Positions 1 through 6,292 of a DNA stretch of 6,349 nucleotides are shown in pieces. The DNA comes from Thermohalobaculum sp964475765. Lineage in GTDB: Bacteria; Pseudomonadota; Alphaproteobacteria; Rhodobacterales; Rhodobacteraceae. Numbering within the stretch: position 1 is the stretch's first letter; each line of letters starts with the position of its first letter. A program made the translations under genes and the position numbers. The stretch spans positions 1 to 6,349 of the forward strand of contig CAYYZH010000236.1 in assembly GCA_964475765.1 (NCBI GenBank). Direction: 5' to 3'. Below the pieces are notes generated by a model, which worked only from the letters and a program-made list of their open reading frames with translations, searched no databases and had not been told where the DNA came from.

Positions 1-510
1 GTCTATGTGCCTGCGGATGACTTGACCGACCCTGCACCGGCAACCTCGTTTGCCCACCTCGATGCGACCACGGTTCTTTCCCGTGCGATCTCGGAGCTTG
101 GCATCTATCCGGCGGTTGACCCGCTCGACTCCACGTCGCGTCTGATGGACCCGGCGATCCTCGGCGAAGAGCACTATCAGGTCGCCCGTGACGTTCAGAA
201 CGTGCTGCAGCGCTACAAGCAGCTTCAGGACATCATCGCCATTCTCGGCATGGACGAGCTTTCGGAAGAAGACAAACTGGCCGTGGCCCGTGCCCGGAAG
301 ATCCAGCGCTTCCTCTCCCAGCCGTTCGATGTGGCGCAGGTCTTCACCGGCTCGCCCGGTGTGCAGGTGCCGCTGGAGAAGACGATCTCCTCGTTCAAGG
401 CGGTTGTGGCCGGCGAGTACGACCACCTGCCCGAGGCAGCGTTCTACATGGTCGGCGACATCGACGAAGCCGTTGCCAAGGCCCAGAAGATGGCCGCGGA
501 AGCTGCATAA
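1..510 (+). CDS. atpD: ATP synthase F1 subunit beta, C-terminal part (5' truncated)
   Basis: This is the catalytic beta subunit of the F1Fo ATP synthase, which makes ATP in the alpha3-beta3 head on the cytoplasmic face of the membrane. The reading frame is open from base 1, so the gene starts outside the window. The 169 residues visible are roughly the last third of a protein of about 474. They include the end of the nucleotide-binding domain (VYVPADDLTDPAPATSFAHL, LSRAISELGIYPAVDPLDS) and the helical C-terminal domain. The DELSEED motif is intact at fragment residues 85-91; it contacts the gamma shaft and the epsilon C-terminus. The P-loop and the catalytic glutamate lie upstream and cannot be judged. 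atpC follows after 57 bases on the same strand, matching the usual end of the alphaproteobacterial atpHAGDC operon. The frame is intact with no unusual features, so the identity is effectively certain. Confidence 0.98.
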   Translation, partial: VYVPADDLTDPAPATSFAHLDATTVLSRAISELGIYPAVDPLDSTSRLMDPAILGEEHYQVARDVQNVLQRYKQLQDIIAILGMDELSEEDKLAVARARKIQRFLSQPFDVAQVFTGSPGVQVPLEKTISSFKAVVAGEYDHLPEAAFYMVGDIDEAVAKAQKMAAEAA

Positions 511-525
511 GCTGAAAGACCCGTT

Positions 526-548
526 GGGGGCGTCCATGACGCACCCCC
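526..548 (+). other. Bulged hairpin between atpD and atpC
   Basis: GGGGGCGT (526-533) faces ACGC-A-CCCCC (539-548) across a 5-base loop, giving a GC-rich stem with a single unpaired A. It lies 15 bases after the atpD stop and just ahead of the atpC ribosome binding site, and no T-run follows it. The structure is seen in the sequence. A role in tuning epsilon expression or stabilising the upstream mRNA is inference. Confidence 0.4.
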
Positions 549-553
549 GGTCC

Positions 554-559
554 AAGGAG
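554..559 (+). promoter_or_regulatory. Ribosome binding site of atpC
   Basis: AAGGAG lies eight bases ahead of the ATG at 568. It is a near-perfect Shine-Dalgarno sequence and fixes the atpC start. It begins five bases after the intercistronic hairpin, so both can form together. Confidence 0.8.
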
Positions 560-567
560 ACCACGGC

Positions 568-960
568 ATGGCCGACGCCCTGACATTCGAACTGGTGAGC
601 CCCGAGAAAAAACTCGCCTCGACCGAGGCCGAGGCCGTCACCATTCCGGGCATGGAAGGTGATCTGACCGCCATGGCGAACCACGCGCCCTTCCTGACCA
701 CCATGCGCCCGGGCTTTGTGGTCGTGCGCAATGGCACCTCAGAAGAGAGCTATTTCGTCACCGGCGGTTTTGCAGAGATCTCGGACAATGTCGTCTCGGT
801 GCTGGCCGAACAGGCGCTGACCGGCGACGAGGTCACGCAGGATTGGCTCGACGCCCGGATTGCCGAGGCCGAGCAGGCCGCAGCAGATGCAGGCGAAGAC
901 CGCCAGCAGGCCACACGCCAGCGCCTGAACGATCTGACGGCCCTCAAAACCGTCCTCTGA
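568..960 (+). CDS. atpC: ATP synthase F1 subunit epsilon
   Basis: The epsilon subunit joins the gamma shaft to the c-ring in F1Fo ATP synthase and in many bacteria also restrains ATP hydrolysis. The 130 residues are close to the usual 130-140. Residues 1 to about 85 form the N-terminal beta-sandwich, with the family signatures FELVSPEKKL (7-16), PGMEGDLTAMANHAPFLTTM (27-46) and GGFAEI (66-71). Residues from about 88 form the C-terminal helical hairpin, rich in Ala, Glu and Gln. The ATG start is supported by AAGGAG eight bases upstream and by alignment of the N-terminus with the family. It is the last gene of the atp operon; a hairpin follows four bases after the stop. In alphaproteobacteria such as Paracoccus the separate zeta subunit, not epsilon, is the main inhibitor, so an inhibitory role here should not be assumed. 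Confidence 0.97.
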   Translation: MADALTFELVSPEKKLASTEAEAVTIPGMEGDLTAMANHAPFLTTMRPGFVVVRNGTSEESYFVTGGFAEISDNVVSVLAEQALTGDEVTQDWLDARIAEAEQAAADAGEDRQQATRQRLNDLTALKTVL

Positions 961-964
961 CGCG

Positions 965-981
965 CCTGCCCAAAGGGCAGG
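965..981 (+). terminator. Hairpin after atpC, possible end of the atp operon
   Basis: CCTGCCC (965-971) and GGGCAGG (975-981) form a perfect 7-base stem with an AAA loop, starting four bases after the atpC stop. The bases that follow (aaatcatct) contain no T-run, so it is not a standard intrinsic terminator. It could terminate weakly, protect the 3' end of the mRNA or act with Rho. Stem and position are visible; the function is inferred. Confidence 0.45.
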
Positions 982-1040
982 AAATCATCTGACGTCATCG
1001 CTGCTGGGCCGGTTCGCGCCGGGGATACTTTGGCGTGCGG

Positions 1041-1069
1041 CTGAAATTCGCCACAAAGATGTGTATTAT
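1041..1069 (+). promoter_or_regulatory. Candidate promoter for the H-type lectin gene
   Basis: CTGAAA (1041-1046) and TATTAT (1064-1069) are separated by 17 bases and resemble -35 and -10 boxes of the housekeeping sigma factor. The -10 box is an AT-rich island in GC-rich surroundings. Transcription would start near 1076 and leave a leader of about 75 bases. This would let the lectin gene be expressed apart from the atp operon. The rest of the 961-1151 gap shows no gene and no recognisable riboswitch. The call rests on box similarity only. Confidence 0.4.
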
Positions 1070-1140
1070 GCTCACCCGGGGGCAATCGGATCGCATGTCA
1101 GGCAGTCCGGATTTTGTGCAGCGCCCGGTGTTTGTGTAAC

Positions 1141-1146
1141 AAGGTG
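1141..1146 (+). promoter_or_regulatory. Ribosome binding site of the H-type lectin gene
   Basis: AAGGTG stands five bases ahead of the ATG at 1152. The match and spacing support this start and argue that the small ORF is a real gene. Confidence 0.65.
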
Positions 1147-1151
1147 CGTAC

Positions 1152-1505
1152 ATGAGTAATCAGTTTCAACCCGGTATTTCTATCGACTCCGGCTCGGTGG
1201 CCATGTTCGATCATATCGATACCGATGGGCCGATGTGGACTGGCAGCGGACCACGCGCCGTCCGGGTCGAAGTCAAGTTCACCCAACCGTTCTTCGCCCC
1301 ACCGGCCATTCACATGTCGACCTCCATGATCGACGCCGACAGCAGCCGCAATCTGCGCCTGTCGCTGGTGGCCGAGGATTGCACACCCCACGGCTTCACC
1401 GCCGTTGCAAAGACCTGGAGCGACAGCCGCATCGGAAGATTGGCCGTGATGTGGACCGCCATCGGCGAAGGGGTCCGGGGCACGACCCCGATGTGGGACG
1501 TTTGA
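1152..1505 (+). CDS. H-type lectin domain protein
   Basis: This 117-residue protein is almost entirely one H-type lectin domain, the fold found in snail agglutinins and in the C-terminal domain of discoidins. Residues 9-106 follow the family pattern: an initial GISIDSGS strand, the central strand VEVKFTQPFFAPPAIHMS (39-56), the conserved DADSSRNLRL (61-70), GFTAVAKTW (81-89) and a closing strand LAVMWTAIGE (97-106). By recall-based alignment with Helix pomatia agglutinin, Arg69 and Trp89 match conserved binding-site positions. The following His of the snail protein is Ser90 here, so sugar preference may differ. Known relatives bind GalNAc or Gal as trimers or hexamers. No signal peptide or membrane segment is visible, so the protein is either cytoplasmic or leaves by an unrecognised route. 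Residues 107-117 are a short tail without family resemblance. It is codirectional with atpC but 191 bases away, with its own candidate promoter. Domain assignment is strong; ligand and role are unknown. Confidence 0.85.
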   Translation: MSNQFQPGISIDSGSVAMFDHIDTDGPMWTGSGPRAVRVEVKFTQPFFAPPAIHMSTSMIDADSSRNLRLSLVAEDCTPHGFTAVAKTWSDSRIGRLAVMWTAIGEGVRGTTPMWDV

Positions 1506-1537
1506 AGGCAAAGCCGCCCGCGCCGACACGCAGCGCT

Positions 1538-1558
1538 GTCCCGGATCAAGTTCGGGAC
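1538..1558. repeat. REP-like palindrome between convergent genes
   Basis: GTCCCGGA (1538-1545) pairs with TTCGGGAC (1551-1558) around TCAAG, giving an 8-pair stem with one G-T wobble. I recall closely similar palindromes of the GTCCCGGATCAAGTCCGGGAC type as abundant extragenic repeats in many alphaproteobacteria. Only one copy is in this window, so its repeat status cannot be shown here. It lies between the ends of the lectin gene and rppH and could stop transcription from both sides, although no T-run follows on either strand. Confidence 0.5.
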
Positions 1559-1584
1559 CGTGCACCTCCCGACCGAATTACGAT

Positions 1585-2091
1585 CTATCCCCGCGTTCCG
1601 ATCAGGTCCGAAAACTCAGAGAACACCGCCGTATAAGTGTCCCGCTTGAAGGGCACGATCTTGTTGATCAGGTCTGCGTGTTCCATCCAGGTCCAACGAC
1701 AGAACTCCGGGATCTCGGTCGCGATGTTGATCGTGCTGTCGGGCCCAGAGAACCGCAGCGCGAACCAAAGCTGGGTCTGCCCGCGAAACTGCCCATTCCA
1801 GAGCTTGCGCACGAGATGGCGCGGCAGATCATAGGGCATCCACGTCTCGCTCTCGCGCAAGACTTCGACCTCGGATGCAGGGATCCCCGTCTCCTCCGTC
1901 AACTCGCGCAGCGCCGCCTCGCGCGGCGTCTCGCCAGGATCAACCCCTCCCTGCGGCATCTGCCAGGCGGCCTTTCCGTCGCGCGGCGCATCAAGCCGCT
2001 GACCGGCAAATATCTGCCCGTCCTTATTCAGGACCATCAGCCCAACGCAGGGCCGGTACGGCAGAGATTCGATATCCAGTTCCGCGACCAT
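1585..2091 (-). CDS. rppH: RNA pyrophosphohydrolase (Nudix family)
   Basis: RppH removes pyrophosphate from the 5' triphosphate end of mRNA, which opens the transcript to RNase E-type decay; it acts in the cytoplasm. The 168-residue length is typical. The Nudix box GX5EX7REUXEEXGU is complete: Gly48, Glu54, Arg62-Glu63, Glu66-Glu67, Gly69-Ile70, the glutamates binding the metal. Other family signatures are LPYRPCVGLMV (10-20), WQMPQGGVD (43-51), and the C-terminal EFCRWTWM and IVPFKRDTY, which separate RppH and its Ap4A hydrolase relatives from other Nudix enzymes. The ATG at 2091 is the first possible start, since an in-frame TGA lies two codons upstream. A GGAG directly touches that ATG, an unusually short spacing. 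It is the last gene of the gpmI-envC-ctpA group, 60 bases after ctpA, and probably shares its transcript. Ap4A hydrolysis is an alternative or additional activity. Confidence 0.93.
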   Translation of the reverse strand: MVAELDIESLPYRPCVGLMVLNKDGQIFAGQRLDAPRDGKAAWQMPQGGVDPGETPREAALRELTEETGIPASEVEVLRESETWMPYDLPRHLVRKLWNGQFRGQTQLWFALRFSGPDSTINIATEIPEFCRWTWMEHADLINKIVPFKRDTYTAVFSEFSDLIGTRG

Positions 2092-2095
2092 CTCC
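2092..2095 (-). promoter_or_regulatory. GGAG touching the rppH start codon
   Basis: On the - strand GGAG runs directly into the ATG with no spacer; 5-9 bases are normal. No better Shine-Dalgarno sequence is visible further upstream, where the leader is mostly GC-rich. The true start cannot be further upstream because of the in-frame TGA. Initiation may be weak or use another signal. Confidence 0.4.
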
Positions 2096-2114
2096 GTTCA
2101 GACCCGCGCCGGAG

Positions 2115-2144
2115 CGGACCAACCCGCACCGACGGCAAGGTCCG
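2115..2144 (-). other. Inverted repeat in the ctpA-rppH gap
   Basis: CGGACC (2115-2120) and GGTCCG (2139-2144) are a perfect 6-base inverted repeat with an 18-base loop. It starts seven bases after the ctpA stop. It might stabilise the upstream mRNA or partly separate rppH from ctpA expression. It is short, with a long loop, and could be chance in GC-rich DNA. Confidence 0.3.
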
Positions 2145-2150
2145 GCCCGA

Positions 2151-3473
2151 TTACTGCGCGTTGTCGGGGTTGTAGATGGCAAGCCCCGCCAGCAGGTCCA
2201 GCGCATAGGCAAGCTGGAAGTCCTCGGAGCGAAGCTGCGCGGTTTGCTCGTGGCGGCTGCGCTCTTCCTCAAGCTGGCGCTGCTCGTCATCGCTCAGCTC
2301 GTTCTCCAGACTGCCGCGCAGATCCGCCTCTGACCGCGTGCCGCGACCTTCCGCTTCATCCGCGTCGGTGATCCGGCGCTCCTCGACCAGAATGTCGGGC
2401 TCGATGCCCAGCGCCTGAATCGAGCGGCCCGACGGCGTGAAGTACCGCGCCGTGGTCAGCTTCATCGCGCCCTTGTCGCCAAGACGCATCACCGTCTGGA
2501 CTGACCCCTTGCCGAAGGATTTGGCACCGAGAATGATCGCCCGGCGCTGATCCTGCAGCGCGCCCGCGACAATCTCGGAGGCCGAGGCCGAACCCTCGTT
2601 GATCAGCACAATGATCGGCTTGCCGTCGGTCAGGTCACCGGTCCGCGCATTCACCCGGTCCGCTTCCGCCAGATCCCGTCCACGGGTCGAGACGATCTCG
2701 CCGGTCTCAAGAAACGCGTCCGAGACCTGGATCGCCTGGCTCAGCAGACCGCCCGGGTTGTTGCGCAGATCGACGATATAGCCCTGGATCTTGTCCGCGC
2801 CGATCTCTTCCTTCAGCTCGGCGATGCTGTCCTCGAGATTGTCGTAAGTCTGCTCGTTGAAGGTCGTGATGCGCAGTACCGCGACATCGCCCTCGGCCCG
2901 GGCACGAACCGCACGGATCTTGATCTTCGCGCGCGTGATCGTGACATCGAACGGCTCTTCGGCGCCCTCGCGACTGATGGTGATGATGATGTCGGATCCG
3001 ACCGGACCACGCATCTTGTCCACAGCTTCGGAGAGCGACAGACCCAGAACCGATTCGCCGTCGATATGTGTAACGAAATCACCGGCTTCGAGACCGGCCT
3101 TGGAGGCGGGCGTGTCGTCGATCGGCGCCACCACCTTGACGAAGCCGTTCTCCATGGTGACTTCGATCCCGAGACCGCCAAACTCGCCGCGGGTCTGTTC
3201 GCGCATGTCCTCGAAATTTGAGGGCGGCAGATAGGCCGAGTGCGGGTCAAGCGAGGCCAGCATCCCGTCAATCGCCGCCTCGATCAGCTTTTGCTCGTCG
3301 ACATCTTCGACATAGCTGGTGCGCACGCGCTCGAAGATCTCGCCAAAGAGATCGAGATACTCATAGGTGTTCCGGGCCGAGTTGTCCTGGGCCGTCGAGG
3401 TCGTGACCATCATCGGTACCATTGCACCGATCGCCACACCCGCCATCATCGCCATGACTGTCTTGCGCATCAT
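2151..3473 (-). CDS. ctpA: Carboxy-terminal processing protease, S41 family
   Basis: CtpA-type proteases cut proteins near their C-terminus in the cell envelope. The 440 residues comprise a hydrophobic N-terminal signal or anchor (about 3-28, ending in TSTAQ), an N-terminal helical part with DPHSAYL (76-82), a PDZ domain (about 100-185, with ASKAGLEAGDFVTHIDGES) and the S41 core. The Ser-Lys-Gln catalytic set is present: Ser297 in NEGSASASE, Lys322 in FGKGSVQT and Gln326. Residues 366-418 are strongly charged and may form a coil or flexible segment before a short hydrophobic end (FQLAYALDLLAGLAIYN). Two adjacent ATGs compete as start; the first at 3473 is preferred because AGAGGAAA (3481-3488) is better spaced to it, and it forms an ATGA overlap with the envC stop. 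In Pseudomonas a CtpA from the same gene order degrades peptidoglycan hydrolases with a lipoprotein partner; a similar role here is inference. Confidence 0.95.
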   Translation of the reverse strand: MMRKTVMAMMAGVAIGAMVPMMVTTSTAQDNSARNTYEYLDLFGEIFERVRTSYVEDVDEQKLIEAAIDGMLASLDPHSAYLPPSNFEDMREQTRGEFGGLGIEVTMENGFVKVVAPIDDTPASKAGLEAGDFVTHIDGESVLGLSLSEAVDKMRGPVGSDIIITISREGAEEPFDVTITRAKIKIRAVRARAEGDVAVLRITTFNEQTYDNLEDSIAELKEEIGADKIQGYIVDLRNNPGGLLSQAIQVSDAFLETGEIVSTRGRDLAEADRVNARTGDLTDGKPIIVLINEGSASASEIVAGALQDQRRAIILGAKSFGKGSVQTVMRLGDKGAMKLTTARYFTPSGRSIQALGIEPDILVEERRITDADEAEGRGTRSEADLRGSLENELSDDEQRQLEEERSRHEQTAQLRSEDFQLAYALDLLAGLAIYNPDNAQ

Positions 3474-4603
3474 CCGCCGCTTTCCTCTTTGGTCAAATCG
3501 AACCAGTCCGCAGGATCAACCACCTGACCGTTCCGCCTGAGTTCAATATAGAGCGTTTCCTCGCTGATCTCATCACGATCTGTCGAGGCTTCAAGTAAAA
3601 ATTCCTCTGAAGCGGGAATTGGACCGCCAAGATCACCCAATCGTTCCCCTGCAAGCACGGTTTCACCGACGAATCGGTCGATCACGGCCATTCCGGCCAG
3701 AACCATCAGTGTATCATTCTCGGGCTCGAGCACCACGACCTGCCCGTAATCGATCAGTGGCCCCGCATAGCGCACGGTCCCATCCCACGGTGCGGAAACC
3801 TGAGCATAGGCCGGAGCCTTCAGGGTCATGCCCCGCCCGTTCCGGCCCCAAGGGTCGGGATCGTTGAAACCCGCCGTGATCTCGCCTAGGACGGGAAGCG
3901 GGATCAGGCCGCGCGCCTCGGTGAAGCTGACAAGCGCACCTGTGTCAGTCAGGGCCGCCCCCGCCAAGGTTGCCGCAAGGTCATCGAGGTTTTGCGCTTG
4001 CTGGGCCGCTGCCTTGGCCTGCGCTTTGAGCTCCTCACGCGGGGTGATCCCCCGGTTCCCCCGTTTGCGCAGGGCCTCCACCGTGTCGGCCCGCAAATCC
4101 TGCAGGCTCGCCAATGCGCCGCGCGCCTCGACACGTGCAACCTCCTGGCCGGTGCGCAGTTGCGCCAATGCCTCGAGCCGGGCACGCAGATCCTCGATCC
4201 GGGCGTTCAGCTCGGGCGAGACCTCGGCCATCAGACCCGCGCCACGGGCAGCTCCGACAGGCCCGCCGGGAAATGCGAGAAGCGCCGAGCGCGGGGCACG
4301 CCCCAGCGATTGCAACGCGGAGATAAGCTGATCCAGCCGGTCCCGGTCCGACACGATCTCGCGCCGGATGCGCGACTCCCGTGTCGCCATCGACCGCAAC
4401 CCCTCGCGATAGGCCGACAGCGCCGCTTCATGGGCGGCCACGGCTTTGCCCAGAGCCGCGAGGCGGGCCTTGCCACTGGAAGCTTTCTCTAGAGCCGACG
4501 CCGCAATCTCAAGGGCGCGTTTGGCCTGATCGATGCCAGTGACATCCTGCGCCGCAACCGGCATGGCCAGCAGACCTGCCAGAGCGAGCGCCGCCAATCT
4601 CAT
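3470..4603 (-). CDS. EnvC-like murein hydrolase activator, degenerate M23/LytM domain
   Basis: The protein resembles EnvC, the periplasmic factor that activates peptidoglycan amidases at the division site. Its 377 residues begin with a signal peptide (cleavage probably after MPVAA, residue 18). A long Ala-, Arg-, Glu- and Leu-rich helical part (about 24-215) is probably a coiled coil, and a LytM-type domain covers about 238-368. The positions that carry zinc ligands in active M23 enzymes do not hold them: the HxxxD segment reads GRGMTLKAP (256-264), and the HxH His is replaced in LYIELRRNG (351-359). E. coli EnvC is degenerate in the same way, so an activator is more likely than an enzyme. 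The start is supported by GAGG eight bases upstream (4612-4615) and by an ATGA overlap with gpmI. It overlaps ctpA by four bases at its own end. The partner amidase is not in this window. A general M23 family name would also be acceptable. Confidence 0.9.
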   Translation of the reverse strand: MRLAALALAGLLAMPVAAQDVTGIDQAKRALEIAASALEKASSGKARLAALGKAVAAHEAALSAYREGLRSMATRESRIRREIVSDRDRLDQLISALQSLGRAPRSALLAFPGGPVGAARGAGLMAEVSPELNARIEDLRARLEALAQLRTGQEVARVEARGALASLQDLRADTVEALRKRGNRGITPREELKAQAKAAAQQAQNLDDLAATLAGAALTDTGALVSFTEARGLIPLPVLGEITAGFNDPDPWGRNGRGMTLKAPAYAQVSAPWDGTVRYAGPLIDYGQVVVLEPENDTLMVLAGMAVIDRFVGETVLAGERLGDLGGPIPASEEFLLEASTDRDEISEETLYIELRRNGQVVDPADWFDLTKEESGG

Positions 4604-6138
4604 GTAGGCCGCCTCAGCAGGGACGCGCCGGTCATCTCGGAAGGTTGAGGCAAATCCATCAGATGCAGAACCGTCGGCGCAAGATCAGCCAGCCGTCCAT
4701 CGGCCAGCACGCAATCCAGCGCCTCATCGCCATATTGCACCAGAACCAAGGGCACAGGATTGGTGGTATGTGCCGTGTGCGGGCCGCCATTCTCGGGGTC
4801 CACCATCACTTCGCAATTGCCATGATCGGCTGTGACCAGCATCGCGCCACCCGTCTTTTCGAGAGCCTTGAGTGCACGGCCAAGCCCCTGATCCACGGCC
4901 TCGCACGCAGCAATCGCCGCCTCGAGCGATCCTGTGTGCCCGACCATATCCGGGTTGGCAAAGTTCACGACGATCAGGTCATAGCCCTCGGCGATACCCG
5001 CTTCCAGCTTGTCCGTGACCTCGCCGGCCGCCATCTCAGGCGCCATGTCATAGGTCCGAACCTTAGGCGACGGCGCCATATGGCGGTCCTCTCCTTGATC
5101 CGGGGTCTCGACACCGCCGTTCAGGAAGAAGGTGACGTGGGGGTACTTCTCCGTCTCGGCAAGGCGCAGCTGACGCTTGCCGTTCGCTGCCATCCACTCG
5201 CCGAGCGTGTTGATGATCTCCTCGGGCGGAAACATCACCGGCATCAGGGGATCAAGCTGATCGGAATAGCTGACCATGCCAAGGGTCGCGGCAAACTCCG
5301 GCGCGGCGGAACGGTCAAAGGCATCGAACGCTGGGTCGAGCAGCGCCGACAGGATCTCCCGCGCGCGGTCTGCCCGGAAGTTGGCGAAGATCAGTCCGTC
5401 GCCATCCATCATCCCGGCGAAATCACCGACGACATGCGGCTCGACGAATTCGTCGGTGATGTCGGCAACATAAGAGGCATCGATCGCATCAATCGCACCC
5501 GCGGCGGGTGCTCCCTCGCCATCAGTCATCAGGCGAAACGCGCGCTCCACCCGGTCCCAGCGCTTGTCCCGATCCATCGCCCAGAACCGTCCGCAGACTG
5601 TCGCGATGGACACGCCGGGCATCGAGCCGATGTCGGAGAGAAACGTCAGCATCTGCGCCCGCGCCGATTTCGGAGGCACATCCCGCCCGTCCAGATAGGC
5701 GTGGAGGGCCACCGGAATGCCCGCCTCGCTGAGCGCAAGGGCCAGCGCCGCGACATGGTTCTGATGGGCGTGGACACCGCCAGGACTGAGCAGACCCGCA
5801 ATGTGCGCGGTGCCGCCACTCGCTTTCATGCGCGCCATGAACTGGACCAGCGCCTCATTGGAAAAGAACGTACCATCTTCGATGGCCTTGTTGATTTTGG
5901 GCAGATCCATCCAGACCACACGTCCAGCGCCGATATTGGTGTGCCCAACTTCGGAATTGCCCATCTGACCTGGCGGCAGGCCGACATCCTCACCGCTGGC
6001 GCAAAGCTGCGCGCGCGGTTCAGATGCCCAGAGACGGTCGAAATTCGGAGTGTTAGCCAAAGCCGGCGCGTTGGCTTCAGTTTCGCTTCGCAGCCCCCAG
6101 CCGTCGAGAATACATAAGATGACGGGTTTCAGGGGCAC
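4600..6138 (-). CDS. gpmI: 2,3-bisphosphoglycerate-independent phosphoglycerate mutase
   Basis: GpmI interconverts 3- and 2-phosphoglycerate in lower glycolysis and gluconeogenesis through a phosphoserine intermediate and two manganese ions. From the GTG at 6138 it has 512 residues, a normal length. Alkaline-phosphatase-fold metal and catalytic residues are all visible: Asp12 (ILDGWG), Ser62 (MGNSEVGHTN, the phosphorylated serine), His123, Arg152-Asp153 (DGRDVPP), Arg255 and Arg258 (FANFRADR), Lys331 (ETEKYPH), Asp397 and His401 (NPDMVGHTG), Asp438-His439 (TADHGN) and His457. The GTG start is chosen because GGAG lies seven bases upstream and family proteins begin a few residues before the ILDGWG segment. 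A TTG at 6201 would add 21 residues without family resemblance. It leads the gpmI-envC-ctpA-rppH group and its stop overlaps the envC start (ATGA). Identity is certain; the start is likely. Confidence 0.97.
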   Translation of the reverse strand: MPLKPVILCILDGWGLRSETEANAPALANTPNFDRLWASEPRAQLCASGEDVGLPPGQMGNSEVGHTNIGAGRVVWMDLPKINKAIEDGTFFSNEALVQFMARMKASGGTAHIAGLLSPGGVHAHQNHVAALALALSEAGIPVALHAYLDGRDVPPKSARAQMLTFLSDIGSMPGVSIATVCGRFWAMDRDKRWDRVERAFRLMTDGEGAPAAGAIDAIDASYVADITDEFVEPHVVGDFAGMMDGDGLIFANFRADRAREILSALLDPAFDAFDRSAAPEFAATLGMVSYSDQLDPLMPVMFPPEEIINTLGEWMAANGKRQLRLAETEKYPHVTFFLNGGVETPDQGEDRHMAPSPKVRTYDMAPEMAAGEVTDKLEAGIAEGYDLIVVNFANPDMVGHTGSLEAAIAACEAVDQGLGRALKALEKTGGAMLVTADHGNCEVMVDPENGGPHTAHTTNPVPLVLVQYGDEALDCVLADGRLADLAPTVLHLMDLPQPSEMTGASLLRRPT

Positions 6139-6145
6139 GGGCTCA

Positions 6146-6149
6146 CTCC
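6146..6149 (-). promoter_or_regulatory. Ribosome binding site deciding the gpmI GTG start
   Basis: On the - strand GGAG lies seven bases ahead of the GTG at 6138. It supports this start over the TTG at 6201. The surrounding GAGTGAGC (6141-6148) also occurs in the inverted repeat at the right edge of the window. Confidence 0.65.
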
Positions 6150-6172
6150 GGAAGTCACTTCGTCCAGCGCAG

Positions 6173-6201
6173 GGTGTAACTGGTGAAGGCGCACCCAGCA
6201 A
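6173..6201 (-). promoter_or_regulatory. Weak candidate promoter for the gpmI operon
   Basis: On the - strand TTGCTG (6196-6201) and TACACC (6173-6178) are spaced by 17 bases, resembling -35 and -10 boxes, with a leader of about 30 bases. The -10 match is poor. The real promoter may lie further right, including beyond the window. Confidence 0.25.
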
Positions 6202-6250
6202 GCCAACCGCGAGCTAGAGGCCATGTCGGAGCACAAGTATTTCACACTCA

Positions 6251-6278
6251 TACCAACCCGGCTTCAGCCGGGCCGGTA
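6251..6278. repeat. GC-rich hairpin upstream of gpmI
   Basis: CCCGGC (6257-6262) and GCCGGG (6267-6272) form a perfect 6-base stem with a TTCA loop. Beyond a 2x2 internal loop (AA/CC), TACC (6251-6254) pairs with GGTA (6275-6278). No T-run follows on either strand. It may be a REP-like element or an imperfect terminator of a gene outside the window. Confidence 0.45.
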
Positions 6279-6292
6279 CTCCTGCGACCAGG

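Noticed and set aside
961..1151. Possible riboswitch or small RNA between atpC and the lectin gene
   Set aside because: Apart from the hairpin after atpC and candidate promoter boxes, no conserved riboswitch core or RNA gene pattern was recognised.
1098..1565. A 155-codon frame on the - strand covering the lectin gene
   Set aside because: The + strand frame encodes a recognisable lectin domain with a good ribosome binding site. The reverse frame has no recognisable motif and would overlap it fully.
4645..6117. A 490-codon open frame on the + strand, opposite gpmI
   Set aside because: gpmI on the other strand has all catalytic motifs. The antisense product has an Arg/His-rich composition typical of the reverse frame of a GC-rich gene and shows no family motif.
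6139..6201. Longer gpmI start at the TTG at 6201
   Set aside because: The extra 21 residues do not resemble GpmI N-termini, and the GTG at 6138 has a well-placed GGAG.
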